DNA of 64,000 nucleotides. Origin: Terriglobia bacterium. GTDB lineage: Bacteria; Acidobacteriota; Terriglobia; Terriglobales; Acidobacteriaceae. How positions within the stretch are numbered: position 1 is the stretch's first letter; each line of letters opens with the position of its first letter. Where the stretch lies: positions 124,001 through 188,000 of the forward strand of contig JAIQGL010000014.1 of assembly GCA_020072585.1 (NCBI GenBank). The letters are read 5' to 3'. Of the stretch, positions 25,806-34,877 are shown piece after piece. The notes beneath the pieces were generated by a model. The model did no database searches, had not been told where the DNA came from, and was given only the letters and a program-made list of their open reading frames with translations. A program made the translations under genes and the position numbers.

Positions 25806-26420
25806 TTATGTCACGTGGAAGAGCCACAGCGTGTAGCTGCCGATCTCATGCCAGGCTGATTCCTGCCGTCTCCAGAAAGTCTGCGGACGGGAATTAGGCC
25901 GGGGCGCGCCATAAACTGTCACGCCTTCCCGGCCCAGCATCTTCTTGATGCGGAAGATGTGGTAGCCGTCACTCACGGCAAGGCAGGAACGCATGCCGTT
26001 AGCATACATAATGGTGCTGACCCGGCGGGCGGATTCAGCCGTGTCCGCGCTTTGCGTTTCTGCAATGAGCTGGTTGTCCGGGATGCCGAGGGTCTTAAGG
26101 TATTCGCGCCCCACCACGCCTTCACTGAATCGCGGATCGCCGCCGGAGCCGCCGGTAATGATGACCATCGGCGCCAGGCCGCGATGGTAGAGCTGCGCGG
26201 CGTGGTCGAGCCGGGCTTTATAGACCGGAGAGGGGCGTCCGTCATACTCAGCCGCGCCGAAGACTACGATTGCGTCCGCCGCGCGCGCTTCATCCCGCGC
26301 CGCCTGGTCCACAATGCGCCAGTACACCGCCCCGGCATAGCAGACCGGCGTCAGGGCCAGTGTCGCGAGCAGCCATTTCTTCCAACGCTTGGTGGCCATG
26401 GAATCCAGGCACTCAGCCAA
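25806..26420 (-). CDS. YdcF/SanA family (DUF218) protein
   Basis: A 204-residue protein with one N-terminal membrane anchor (about residues 13-32). It is followed by the DUF218 fold: ADAIVVFGAAEYDGRPSP, MVIITGGSGGD, EGVVGREYLKTLGIP and a C-terminal His (SDGYHIFRIKKM). Family members act at the envelope, SanA in vancomycin sensitivity, but the reaction is unclear. The start overlaps the end of tsaC by 8 bp; the in-frame ATG at 26399 is an alternative start. Confidence 0.85.
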   Translation of the reverse strand: MAECLDSMATKRWKKWLLATLALTPVCYAGAVYWRIVDQAARDEARAADAIVVFGAAEYDGRPSPVYKARLDHAAQLYHRGLAPMVIITGGSGGDPRFSEGVVGREYLKTLGIPDNQLIAETQSADTAESARRVSTIMYANGMRSCLAVSDGYHIFRIKKMLGREGVTVYGAPRPNSRPQTFWRRQESAWHEIGSYTLWLFHVT

Positions 26421-27072
26421 AGCGCAGGAACTCGGCCAGGTCGCTCTCTGGAATTGCGCCCTGGCGCAGAATGCTGATGTGCCCGGGCTCGCTCATGTTG
26501 ATGATGGTGGAGGCCACGTCGCGCGGGCTGTCTCCGCCGTCCACGATCAGGCTGATGCGGTCTCCCAGTTGCTGGCGTACTCCTTCCGCCGTAGTGCATT
26601 CGCTGGCCCCGCTGATGTTGGCCGAAGTAGCAGTGATCGGCACCCCCGCGGCCCGGATCACCTCCACCGCCACGCGCGAAGCAGGAAGACGCAGCGCCAC
26701 GTTCCCGGTATTCGCCGTGACCTTTAAAGGCAGCCTTGAGGACGCTTTCACGATGATGGTCAGCGGCCCGGGCCAGTACTTCCGGGTGATCTCGTAAAAC
26801 ACGTCCGGCAGCGGACGCGCCAGGTACTCCGCCTGTTCCACGCTTTCAATCAGGAGCGAAAGCGGTTTGTGCCGGCTGCGCGTTTTAATGTCATAGATCA
26901 GGTCAACGGCGCGAAGGTTCAGCGGATCGGCCGCCAGCCCATAAAAGGTGTCCGTGGGCATGCCGACAACCTGCCCCTGCTTGATGCGGTCGGCAACATA
27001 AGAGACCAGACGCATGTCCGGTGTTTCAGGATTGATCTTCAGGATTTCCGCAGCCAAAACCGACTCCCCCAA
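26413..27072 (-). CDS. tsaC: L-threonylcarbamoyladenylate synthase
   Basis: A 219-residue YrdC/Sua5-type enzyme. The substrate-binding motif GMPTDTFYGLAADP, the KTRSRHKPLSLLI loop and ITATSANISGASE are all present. It makes threonylcarbamoyl-AMP from threonine, bicarbonate and ATP for the t6A37 modification of tRNA. Its length fits the YrdC core; the Sua5 C-terminal extension is absent. It precedes the YdcF-like gene with a short overlap. Confidence 0.92.
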   Translation of the reverse strand: MGESVLAAEILKINPETPDMRLVSYVADRIKQGQVVGMPTDTFYGLAADPLNLRAVDLIYDIKTRSRHKPLSLLIESVEQAEYLARPLPDVFYEITRKYWPGPLTIIVKASSRLPLKVTANTGNVALRLPASRVAVEVIRAAGVPITATSANISGASECTTAEGVRQQLGDRISLIVDGGDSPRDVASTIINMSEPGHISILRQGAIPESDLAEFLRFG

Positions 27073-27239
27073 CCCATAAGTAATTCTTGAGCATATAGCT
27101 GAACGGCCCGCCCCACCAGCGCTTGAAAAAAAACAGCTGCCAGGCCCGGTGAAACGACTAAGAATAAACCAGCTTGCGCAGAAAACCTAGACCCCGGGAA
27201 TACTTGAATGGCCTTGATGTGGCAGTATGATGGCTGTCA

Positions 27240-28118
27240 ATGACTCTTCAGAGCCCAGCCGATTCCCGCCTTCGCCGCGTAACCAGCCGCCAGAATACGC
27301 TGGTCAAGGACCTGCGCAAGGCCTTCACCCAGGGAGAACCCACCAGCCAGGGTTACATTGCCGTGGAAGGCGTGCGGATCATTGAAGAGGCCATCCGCAG
27401 CGGTCTGCGTTTTCAGGCGGTATTCTTCAGCGACTCCGGCAGCGCGCACGCCGGCCGCCTGCTGCCGCAGATCGCCAGCAATGTAGAGGTCATGCTGCTG
27501 CCCGACGATGTCTTTACAAGCGCCGTGAACACGGAATCACCACAGGGAGTGGCCGCACTGGTCAAGCTGCGTTCGCACAAGTTTGAAGACCTGCTGGAGC
27601 AGAGCGGCCAGGGTTCACAAAATCAGGGTTCACAAAATAAAGATACGCAACTGCTGCTCGGTGTGGCCGGCATCCAGGATCCCGGAAACCTTGGGACCGT
27701 CATCCGCTCCGCTGAAGCTTTCGGCGTCCGCGCCGTGCTGCTGGGAGAAAAGACGGTAAGCCACTTCAATGCAAAAGCCGTGCGCGCCTCTGCCGGATCA
27801 TTATTTCGTGAACCGCTTATCAGAGTGAAACTTGGTGAAAGTATCGCGCTGCTGAAACAACACGGCGTGCGCGTGCTGGCTACATCGTCTCACAAAGGCA
27901 AACTGCTTCATGAAGCCAACTTCACCGGCGCGGCGATGATCATTGTGGGCAATGAAGGCGCAGGCGTGCCGCCGGAAATTCTTTCTCTGGCTGATGAACT
28001 CGTGACGATCCCGCACTCGCCGCGCGTGGAGTCACTCAATGCGGGGATAGCAGCATCGATTCTATTGTATGAAGCGGCAAGGCAGAGAAAAAATCTCACC
28101 CCAGATAAACACGGATAA
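27240..28118 (+). CDS. TrmH/SpoU family RNA 2'-O-methyltransferase
   Basis: A 292-residue protein. An N-terminal substrate-binding domain (FIAVEGVRIIEEAI-like) precedes the SPOUT domain with the knot motifs IQDPGNLGTVIRSAEAFG, IIVGNEGAGVP and IPHSPRVESLNAGIAASILL. It methylates a ribose in rRNA or tRNA; the exact target cannot be told. A small tandem duplication (QGSQNQGSQN near residue 125) sits in the linker. The last residues and the stop codon are encoded by the left arm of an intergenic inverted repeat. Confidence 0.92.
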   Translation: MTLQSPADSRLRRVTSRQNTLVKDLRKAFTQGEPTSQGYIAVEGVRIIEEAIRSGLRFQAVFFSDSGSAHAGRLLPQIASNVEVMLLPDDVFTSAVNTESPQGVAALVKLRSHKFEDLLEQSGQGSQNQGSQNKDTQLLLGVAGIQDPGNLGTVIRSAEAFGVRAVLLGEKTVSHFNAKAVRASAGSLFREPLIRVKLGESIALLKQHGVRVLATSSHKGKLLHEANFTGAAMIIVGNEGAGVPPEILSLADELVTIPHSPRVESLNAGIAASILLYEAARQRKNLTPDKHG

Positions 28119-28201
28119 CACGGATTTATATGGATAAAAAATTTACGCGGTACACATTTATTTAAGATTGATCTGTGTAAATCAGTGTTATCCGTGTCAT
28201 C
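28103..28201. repeat. Inverted repeat of about 31-bp arms
   Basis: The left arm (about 28103-28134) carries CACGGATAACACGGAT. The right arm (about 28171-28201) carries ATCAGTGTTATCCGTG, which is complementary apart from one position in this core. It could form a long hairpin between the TrmH-type gene and rarA. The left arm overlaps the last codons of the methyltransferase gene. Confidence 0.7.
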
Positions 28202-28226
28202 AGTGGTAAGGTTTTGAAAGGTTTTT

Positions 28227-29606
28227 GTGGGCTTGTTTCAAGCACTTCCGGAGCAGCAAGGCAAAGGCGCGCGCCCGCTCGCCGACCGCATGCGTCCGCG
28301 CACGCTCGATGAATTTGTCGGACAGGAACACATCGTCGGGCCGGGCAAGCCCCTGCGTCTCCAGATCGAGCGCGACGATCCTGGCTCCATCATCTTCTGG
28401 GGACCGTCGGGCACGGGCAAAACCACTCTGGCGCAGATCATCGCCCATGTCACCAAGGCCGAGTTCATCGAATTTTCCGCAGTGCTCTCTGGGATCAAAG
28501 AGATCAAGCAGGTCATGGCCGACGCGGAAAAGGCCCGCGTTTACGGCACGCGCACTATTCTTTTTATCGACGAGATTCACCGCTTCAACCGCGCCCAGCA
28601 GGACGCCTTTCTTCCCCACGTTGAGCGCGGCAACATTCGGCTGATCGGCGCAACCACTGAGAACCCATCGTTTGAGATCAATGGCGCGCTGCTCTCGCGC
28701 TGCCGCGTTTATATCTTGAACCAGCTCACGGAAGACCAGATCGTCGTGCTGCTGCGCCGTGCGCTGGAAGACACGGAACGCGGTCTGGGCAAAATGGGCC
28801 TTCGCGCGGCTGACCAGGTTCTACAGCAGATTGCCGCCTACTCCAGTGGCGATGCCCGCTCTGCATATAACGTCCTTGAGGTCGCCGCGGCGACTGCCGG
28901 AGAAAACGGCGAGATCACGGAACAGATCATAAAAGACACGCTACAGAAACGCGTGCTGCTCTATGACAAGTCAGGAGAAGAGCACTACAACCTGATTTCT
29001 GCGTTGCATAAATCCGTCCGCAACAGTGACGCGGATGCGTCACTCTACTGGCTGGGACGGATGCTTGAATCCGGCGAAGATCCGCTCTACATCGCCCGGC
29101 GCGTGGTGCGTATGGCATCGGAAGACATTGGTCTGGCCGCCCCGGAAGCGTTGAATCTCTGCCTGTCGGCAAAAGATGCCATCGACTTCCTCGGCATGCC
29201 GGAGGGCAATCTTGCTTTGGCGCAGGCTGTGGTCTATCTGGCGCTGGCGCCGAAATCGAATGCGCTCTACACCGCCTACAGCGCTGTGCTTGAAGACGTG
29301 GAAAAGACCGCCGCCGAGCCGGTCCCGCTGCACATCCGCAATGCAGTCACCAATTTGATGAAGCAGGTCGGATATGGCAAGGGCTACCAGTACGCGCACG
29401 ATCTCGAAGAAAAAGTCGCCAACATGGAATGCATGCCCGATAACCTGCGCGGGCGCGAATACTACCATCCCACGCATGAAGGCAGAGAAAAGCTGCTGGC
29501 GCAGCGGATGCAAGAAATCAAGCAGCGCAAGGAAGAGCTGCGGAATGCTGAAGTTAAAAAACCAAAATCTTTGAAACGCAGAGAAAAAGAGGAAACAGCA
29601 GAGTAA
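28227..29606 (+). CDS. rarA: Replication-associated recombination protein A (RarA/MgsA)
   Basis: A 459-residue AAA+ ATPase of the clamp-loader family. Walker A is [11 protein letters not shown] and Walker [11 protein letters not shown]; sensor 1 lies in [11 protein letters not shown] and an arginine finger in LLSRCRVY. The C-terminal tetramerisation domain has [20 protein letters not shown] and EGREYYHPT. It acts at stalled replication forks. The start is GTG at 28227, in the sequence just after an inverted repeat; no strong ribosome site is seen. The tail is Lys-rich. Confidence 0.95.
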   Translation: MGLFQALPEQQGKGARPLADRMRPRTLDEFVGQEHIVGPGKPLRLQIERDDPGSIIFWGPSGTGKTTLAQIIAHVTKAEFIEFSAVLSGIKEIKQVMADAEKARVYGTRTILFIDEIHRFNRAQQDAFLPHVERGNIRLIGATTENPSFEINGALLSRCRVYILNQLTEDQIVVLLRRALEDTERGLGKMGLRAADQVLQQIAAYSSGDARSAYNVLEVAAATAGENGEITEQIIKDTLQKRVLLYDKSGEEHYNLISALHKSVRNSDADASLYWLGRMLESGEDPLYIARRVVRMASEDIGLAAPEALNLCLSAKDAIDFLGMPEGNLALAQAVVYLALAPKSNALYTAYSAVLEDVEKTAAEPVPLHIRNAVTNLMKQVGYGKGYQYAHDLEEKVANMECMPDNLRGREYYHPTHEGREKLLAQRMQEIKQRKEELRNAEVKKPKSLKRREKEETAE

Positions 29607-29734
29607 TAGAAATAGCTTTCCAGAAACAATTGTGTGGCACAGCCGCCCTCGACTGTGAAAATTCCTGGGTTATACTTACTGTGCTCCTTCGCTTGATGTG
29701 GCGGGCGCCAATTCATCGCAAAGGAGAAACTACC

Positions 29735-29977
29735 TTGAAACTCGAATTTGAAGACCAGCCAACGTTCGTCCCCAGCAGCAAGCGCCGGCGCAGCTTTCGC
29801 TTCTGAAACCAATGTAAAGCGCGGCTTTCAGGGCGTTGCGTGGCGGCACAAAAGAGCTGCGTGAAAAACTCGGAAGAAACGACCTTTGCCCGTGCGGCTC
29901 AGGGCGCAAATTTCAAAAAATGCTGCCTGACTTCCAGGCGCTATGACGGTGTAAACCGAAACTACTTCAGCAGATAA
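29735..29977 (+). pseudogene. SEC-C motif protein gene broken by three +1 frameshifts
   Basis: A TTG start with an AAGGAG site opens LEFEDQPTFVPSSKRR, but a stop comes after 23 codons. The next reading frame continues with [19 protein letters not shown], the third with [18 protein letters not shown], and the first again with [12 protein letters not shown] up to TAA at 29975. Together these rebuild a small protein ending in a zinc-binding SEC-C motif (CPCGSG...KKCC). Each break is one extra base; two fall in homopolymers (AAAA near 29850, TTT near 29911). A terminator follows 5 bp after the stop. It is probably a recent pseudogene, unless the sequence has errors here. Confidence 0.75.
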
Positions 29978-29981
29978 ACAA

Positions 29982-30009
29982 GGGCATCGGCGAAAACCGG
30001 TGCCCTTTT
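29982..30009 (+). terminator. Intrinsic terminator after the SEC-C pseudogene
   Basis: GGGCATCGG/CCGGTGCCC forms a 9-bp stem with one G-T pair, followed by TTTT. It may also serve the convergent CoA-binding gene. Confidence 0.75.
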
Positions 30010-30032
30010 GATGACAGCGTTTTCTTTGTCGA

Positions 30033-30443
30033 TCAACTGAATCTTCTCCGGTGCTCCTTCAAAATACACAAATCCATCACCACAAAAATTCCGGCTTTGC
30101 GCGCCTTCGCTGCTGCTTCTTCGTGAATCACGCCTTCCTGTAGCCAGATCGCAGGCAGTTTCAACCGGATGGCTTCGTCCACAATATCGGGCACAAACTC
30201 TGAGCGGCGGAAGACATCCACGATGTCGATCGTCTCGCCGACATCGGAAAGAGACGGCACCGCTTTTTCGCCCAGCGCGCCTTTGATCGCCGGGTTGACG
30301 GGAATGATGCGGTATCCCTGGCTCTGCATATATGCGCTCACGCCGTGGCTGGGACGCAGCGGGCTGTCTGACAGGCCCACCACGGCAATGGTCTTAGTCC
30401 GCTTCAGTAGTTCACCGATCTCATCGGTCGCAGCAGTTTTCAC
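30033..30443 (-). CDS. CoA-binding domain protein (YccU family)
   Basis: A 136-residue Rossmann-fold protein. The glycine-rich start IAVVGLSDSPLRPSHGVSAYM and the VNPAI...GEKAVPSLSD pattern match stand-alone CoA-binding proteins of the YccU type. IDIVDVFRRSEFVPDIVDEAI and IWLQEGVIHEEAA follow. The ligand and role in the cell are poorly known. GTG 30443 is chosen because AGGAG lies just upstream; a longer frame would add 25 residues that do not fit the family. Confidence 0.88.
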   Translation of the reverse strand: MKTAATDEIGELLKRTKTIAVVGLSDSPLRPSHGVSAYMQSQGYRIIPVNPAIKGALGEKAVPSLSDVGETIDIVDVFRRSEFVPDIVDEAIRLKLPAIWLQEGVIHEEAAAKARKAGIFVVMDLCILKEHRRRFS

Positions 30444-30554
30444 CCTGATCTCCTGGTAACGGTCTCCAAGAAAATAGCATTCTATTGGAAGCCTGCAACA
30501 AGAAAAAGGATTCGTCATTGATGGCGATCACATCCGTGCACCGCCGCAATGTGG

Positions 30555-31790
30555 TTATTCTTTCTTGGCCCCGCCGCGTGAAGCCTTCTCCGTGTACAGC
30601 TTGGCCGCCACCTTGCGAATGGTATCGGGAACATTCTTGTTGTGACGCAGGCTCTTCAGGTCATACACCTGCAGGCCCTTGATAAGGGTGAGTGAAATGT
30701 CGAGAGGACACTTGGGGTTGTTGCACAGGTTGCGCACTACCGGATAAAGCTTCAAGAAGCGGCGCTGGCGTGCAATCTCACGAAAGACGTTCTCCTGAAG
30801 ATTTTTTGATCCCGCGAAGGACTCGATTTCAGCGTCCGTCACCTTGGGTGAAGAAAGCACTGCGTTCTGCACCAGGCGAGCCGTGTCCCGGATCAGGAGC
30901 GCACGCTCTTCTCTGCCTCCGATGAAGCCCAGCTTGATCCGCTGGCCCACGTTCAGCCGGGATACCCTTTGCAGCACGGTAATTCTCTTCTGTTCAGCAC
31001 TCTCAAATTCGTCTGGAATCGCCACGGGAACTTCAGCCGCGGGAGCCGGCGCCGCTGGAACAGCCGTCTCATTCGCATTTTGCGGCGGTGCTTCTGCTGC
31101 CTGCGGCTCAACAGCTTCTGCGCCGGTAACGGGCCCAGTGTTGGATGGCTCTGCACCGGCTTCTGGCGCTGCTTCTTCATCCTTCGTTAGCTCAAAGGGC
31201 TTCTCTTCCGCTGCCGCGATTTCTGACGCATGCTCCTTCTGAAACGCCTGCAGCGCAGCTTCCGTGTCCGGGTGGACCTCAAATTCCTGCAATGTCTGCT
31301 CCGCGGGCGGCGGGGCGGATGTTGCGCTATCATCGCCGCTACGGAGCGCCTGCGCTTCAATCGGCGTGAGATATTCATTGCCCAGGAGCGCTTCCACCAC
31401 GCCGGGACTACTCCGCGCGCGCTTACTGGCCAGCAGCATATTCACGGTTTCGCGGGAACCGGTATCGGCAAGCTCCATCAGCAGGCTATCCGGGATTGCG
31501 GGATTTTCGATCAGTGTGGGCATCAGCACGGGACGCCGGTTTTCCGGCTGCCAGTAATAGAGCAATACTTCCGGCGTGGCTGTATCTTTGCCGAGCACTT
31601 CCATCGCGGACTGCGCGTCCCATTTGGCCAGGGTCATCCGCGCATCCTGCCCAAAGAGCGCGTTCTGGGAAAGATAAACCAGCACCTCCAGCATCTCTTC
31701 CGCAGGGACAGGCAGCGCTCCCTTGGCGGCCGAGCGCATGGCGTTCACAGGCAGGGTATTTTGCTTTATCTGTTCAAGAAGAGACGCCAT
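30555..31790 (-). CDS. Conserved hypothetical protein, HEAT-like with acidic linker
   Basis: I do not recognise this 411-residue protein with certainty. Residues 1-150 are helical and could be HEAT/DUF2336-like (PEVLLYYWQPENRRPVLM, IPDSLLMELADTGSRETVNML). Residues 170-270 are a low-complexity Ala/Pro/Glu linker. Residues 280-400 form a second helical domain (RLNVGQRIKLGFIGGREERALL, VRNLCNNPKCPLDISLTL) with two cysteines. It has no signal peptide. It lies 12 bp after prfB in the lnt-prfB unit and is probably co-transcribed. Confidence 0.8.
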   Translation of the reverse strand: MASLLEQIKQNTLPVNAMRSAAKGALPVPAEEMLEVLVYLSQNALFGQDARMTLAKWDAQSAMEVLGKDTATPEVLLYYWQPENRRPVLMPTLIENPAIPDSLLMELADTGSRETVNMLLASKRARSSPGVVEALLGNEYLTPIEAQALRSGDDSATSAPPPAEQTLQEFEVHPDTEAALQAFQKEHASEIAAAEEKPFELTKDEEAAPEAGAEPSNTGPVTGAEAVEPQAAEAPPQNANETAVPAAPAPAAEVPVAIPDEFESAEQKRITVLQRVSRLNVGQRIKLGFIGGREERALLIRDTARLVQNAVLSSPKVTDAEIESFAGSKNLQENVFREIARQRRFLKLYPVVRNLCNNPKCPLDISLTLIKGLQVYDLKSLRHNKNVPDTIRKVAAKLYTEKASRGGAKKE

Positions 31791-31802
31791 AATTTCCAGA
31801 GT

Positions 31803-32901
31803 CTAATTCTGGTCACGCCGGGCGACAAGATATGCCCGTATAAACGGCTTCAAGTCGCCATCCAGCACGCGGTCCACATCCCCCACTTCCAGCTTGGTGC
31901 GATGGTCTTTTATCAGCCGGTAGGGATGCAGCACATAAGAGCGTATCTGAGAGCCAAAATCAATGTCCAGTTTGGAATCTTCCAGCTTTTTACTGATGGC
32001 CCGCTTCTTTTCCATTTCAAATTCGTAGAGCTTGGACCGCAGCATCTTCATGGCGCGCTCGCGGTTCTTGTGCTGTGAGCGCTCATTCTGGCACGCCACT
32101 ACGATGTTCGTGGGAATATGCGTGATGCGCACGGCGGAATCCGTGGTATTCACGTGCTGGCCGCCTTTGCCTCCGGAGCGGTAGGTATCAATACGGAGAT
32201 CTTCCGGCTTGATGTCCACCTGGATGGAGTCATCGATTTCCGGCGAAACGAATACGCTGGCAAAGGAAGTATGCCGGCGCTTGGCCTGGTCAAAGGGCGA
32301 TATGCGTACCAGCCGATGGACGCCAATCTCGCTCAGCAGCAGCCCATAGGCGTAGTCCCCCGTAACGGTAAACGTCGCCGATTTTATTCCTGCCTCTTCC
32401 GCCGGCTGATACTCGTTGATATCTGTGCTGAAGCCCTGCCGCTCCGCCCAGCGCAGATAAAGACGTAACAGCATTTCCGCCCAGTCCTGCGATTCCGTTC
32501 CTCCCGCGCCCGGGTGGATGGTGACAATGGCGTTGCGCATATCATGCTCGCCGGAGAGCAGGGTCTGTGTCTCCAGCTTATCGGCAACTTCGCGCAGGGC
32601 ATCAATTTCCTTGCGCAAATCTTCCACCACGCCTTCGCCTTCGCGTGCCAGATCAAAGTAAGCCTGGATGTCCTCTGTGCGGCGGGCCAGATCAGCATCC
32701 ATCGCCAGGGATTCTTCCAGACGACGGCGCTGCCGCATTAATACCTGCGACTTCTCCTGGTCAGACCACACATTGGGATCGCCGACCTTCTTCTCGACTT
32801 CAGCTAGTTGCTGGCGAAGTGAAGGGGCGTCAAAGATAGCTCCGCAGATCGCGTACTTTGTCGCGCACGGCGGTGTATTCGCGTTCTAACTCTTCAACCA
32901 T
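31803..32901 (-). CDS. prfB: Peptide chain release factor 2, with programmed +1 frameshift
   Basis: Translation starts at ATG 32901 and 23 codons (MVEELEREYTAVRDKVRDL...) lead to an in-frame TGA at 32832-32830. The slippery CTT-TGA-C with a GGAG anti-SD match just upstream is the classic RF2 shift site. After the +1 shift the frame continues with DAPSLRQQLAEVEKKVG into the main 322-codon open frame. The protein has the RF2 stop-recognition tripeptide SPF (RISPFDQ) and the catalytic GGQ (GKGGQHVNTTDS). RF2 reads its own UGA, so its level is self-limiting. It follows lnt by 5 bp. Confidence 0.96.
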
Positions 32902-32906
32902 AGTTG

Positions 32907-34517
32907 CTATGCAGGGCGGGCTTCAATCATGGTGCGGGCGCGGTAGCGCCAGCGCACAAACACCGCTATTAAAGAGATTACCACACATATCCAGGCAAAC
33001 ACGTCGCCATTGCGGGTGTAAAACGTGCTTTCATTCTGGGGCGAATATGGCGCCACCAGCGCGGTACGCATGTTCCGCGGCGCCTGCTTCACCACCCGCC
33101 CAAACGGATCAATGGAAGCCGTGGTGCCGTTGTTGGTGGTCAGCAGGATCCAGCGATGGTTTTCCACCGCCCGCATCCTCGCCATCTGCAAATGCTGCGC
33201 CGGAGCACCGGTTTCGCCATACCAGAGATCGTCAGAAATATTGATAAGCACCTGCGCGCCGTTCGAGGTGAACTCGCGCACCTCTTCCGGGAAAACCGAC
33301 TCATAGCAAATAAAGATTCCCCCGTGTCCCCCATCCAGCTCAAAAACCTTACGCTGCGTGCCGCGGCCAAAGTCACCCACCTCGCGCGTCAACTTGCTGG
33401 CAAAGAAGAGCAGGTCTTGAAACGGAACATATTCACCGAAAGGCACCAGATGGATTTTGTCGTAGTGGCCCACCATGTTTCCATGCGGGTCCATGACCAG
33501 GGCGGAGTTAAGGAGCTGCCGTTTGCCGCTGGCATCCTGCGTCTCTCCCAGGCTGCCGACGACCAGATATGAATTCGTATCCTGCGCGATGGCCACCAGC
33601 CACTGCTGCAATCTGGGATCAGCAATAAAGAATGGCGCCGGCGACTCCGGCCAGATAATCAATCCGGCATTTTCAGAGGAACGTATGGGCTTGGCCGCAT
33701 CCACGCTTAGGCGCGCCAGAGCACTGATGGTCTGGTCAAAATATCGGGGCGTCCAGTCCGACTGATTCAGCAAGGGGACATTTTGCTGCACCAGAACTGC
33801 CTGTTGCGTAGCAACAAATGGGGCCGGTTGGGCCAGTACGCCAATTTGCAGGGCAATAGCCGCTGCCGCCGCGGAGATTAGCAGGTTCTTGCGCCGCTGG
33901 CCATACAGCAGCAGCGCCGCCACGAACGCGCAATTCACCAGCATGATGGCAAATGAGAGCCCGTAAACGCCCGTGGTCTGGGCAATGCGTGCAAAGGGGA
34001 TATTATCCACCTGCGTGTTTCCCAGCAGGTTCCAGGGGAAGCCGGTAATCCGGTCACGAGCAAGTTCTATGGCTACCCAGAAAAACGGCGCCATCAGCAG
34101 GGGCCTGCGATTGCCCATGTTGGAGCGGCGGGCCATGAGCACTACCAGCAGTCCAAACAAAGCATGGTGCAGCCCCATGCCAAACGCGGCGGCCAGAGTT
34201 ACTGGTGCGGCCAGAAGCCAGTGCAGCCCGCCATAGCCGGTCATCACGGGAAAGACCCAGTAGTCCGTACCCAGATACCAGACGATCCCACTAAGCCATG
34301 CAATCGCAAATCCCTGCCACAGGGTAAACGGACGCAGGGAACGGCCTTCAGAATCGAACATCTCGCCTTCCCCGCCGCGTCCGCGCAGAAGCGCGTAGAG
34401 CAAGGGGGCCATGGCTATCCAGGAAAGAAAGTAGAAGTTGACCTTGGGAAAGACGAGTATCTGCAGCCCACTGGAGAGCAGCGCGAGAACCCAGGCCCTG
34501 GAGGGAATGTTGCGCAC
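32907..34517 (-). CDS. lnt: Apolipoprotein N-acyltransferase
   Basis: A 536-residue inner-membrane enzyme with about seven membrane segments and a periplasmic nitrilase-like domain. The Glu-Lys-Cys triad is seen as Glu in IIWPESPAPF, Lys in YDKIHLVPFGEY and Cys in IFICYESVFPE. It adds the third acyl chain to the N-terminal cysteine of lipoproteins. The domain order and length fit the family. It is the first gene of the lnt-prfB-hypothetical unit. Several lipoproteins in this window would be substrates. Confidence 0.95.
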   Translation of the reverse strand: MRNIPSRAWVLALLSSGLQILVFPKVNFYFLSWIAMAPLLYALLRGRGGEGEMFDSEGRSLRPFTLWQGFAIAWLSGIVWYLGTDYWVFPVMTGYGGLHWLLAAPVTLAAAFGMGLHHALFGLLVVLMARRSNMGNRRPLLMAPFFWVAIELARDRITGFPWNLLGNTQVDNIPFARIAQTTGVYGLSFAIMLVNCAFVAALLLYGQRRKNLLISAAAAAIALQIGVLAQPAPFVATQQAVLVQQNVPLLNQSDWTPRYFDQTISALARLSVDAAKPIRSSENAGLIIWPESPAPFFIADPRLQQWLVAIAQDTNSYLVVGSLGETQDASGKRQLLNSALVMDPHGNMVGHYDKIHLVPFGEYVPFQDLLFFASKLTREVGDFGRGTQRKVFELDGGHGGIFICYESVFPEEVREFTSNGAQVLINISDDLWYGETGAPAQHLQMARMRAVENHRWILLTTNNGTTASIDPFGRVVKQAPRNMRTALVAPYSPQNESTFYTRNGDVFAWICVVISLIAVFVRWRYRARTMIEARPA

Positions 34518-34533
34518 TGAGCACAGATTTTAG

Positions 34534-34605
34534 CAAACCGAGCTTTTTAACAAACCCAGCTTTCCTTGGTAGTGGGGCTACTTGAACCCGCAGGTAGCCA
34601 CTACC
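34534..34605 (+). promoter_or_regulatory. Direct repeat and hairpin upstream of a small membrane-protein gene
   Basis: CAAACCGAGCTTT (34534-34546) and CAAACCCAGCTTT (34551-34563) form a 17-bp-period direct repeat. A hairpin follows (GGTAGTGGGGCTAC at 34568-34581 with GTAGCCACTACC at 34594-34605, two bases bulged). They lie between lnt and the divergent small gene and probably hold its promoter control. Confidence 0.45.
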
Positions 34606-34639
34606 CTTTCCTTTGATTCCTTTCTGGCACAGGACTACA

Positions 34640-34777
34640 ATGGCAATCGTGAACTTCCTGGTCCACCATGTTTTACCGGTTTTTCAGTACCTTTTTCTTG
34701 CCGGGCTGATCGGCGCCGTGCCGGTGATTGTTGTCACGGCCATAAAAACGGCCCAGAGCATGCTGGAAGAGGACTAA
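34640..34777 (+). CDS. Small single-pass membrane protein beside APC permease 1
   Basis: A 45-residue protein: MAIVNFLVHHVLPVFQ, then one hydrophobic helix (YLFLAGLIGAVPVIVVTAI) and an acidic end (MLEED). It aligns without gaps with the 51-residue protein at 44477-44632 (shared LF..GL.G...V and a C-terminal acidic pair). Both lie next to the paralogous permeases. By analogy with KdpF-like peptides it may be a small subunit or regulator of the permease; this is inference. The ribosome site is weak. Confidence 0.65.
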   Translation: MAIVNFLVHHVLPVFQYLFLAGLIGAVPVIVVTAIKTAQSMLEED

Positions 34778-34816
34778 AAACAAAGGGCAGGAATTAGGAT
34801 ATTGAGGAATTAGCAC

Positions 34817-34862
34817 GGCCCCTGCCAACAGGCGCTCTTGTGCGTCCTTGTTGGTAGAGGCC
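34817..34862 (+). promoter_or_regulatory. Long hairpin just upstream of APC permease 1
   Basis: A 14-bp arm (GGCCCCTGCCAACA, 34817-34830) pairs with TGTTGGTAGAGGCC (34849-34862) with one mismatch and one G-T pair. GTTATTATTTAAAAA separates it from the permease ATG, and no Shine-Dalgarno sequence is seen. It could end the small-gene transcript or act as an attenuator. Confidence 0.55.
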
Positions 34863-34877
34863 GTTATTATTTAAAAA

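Noticed and set aside
31230-32078. A 282-codon open frame on the plus strand.
   Set aside because: Antisense to prfB and the following gene; prfB motifs leave no doubt about the coding strand.
34568-34862. Possible ydaO-type cyclic-di-AMP riboswitch before the KimA-like permease.
   Set aside because: Hairpins are present, but the conserved core of that riboswitch class is not seen.
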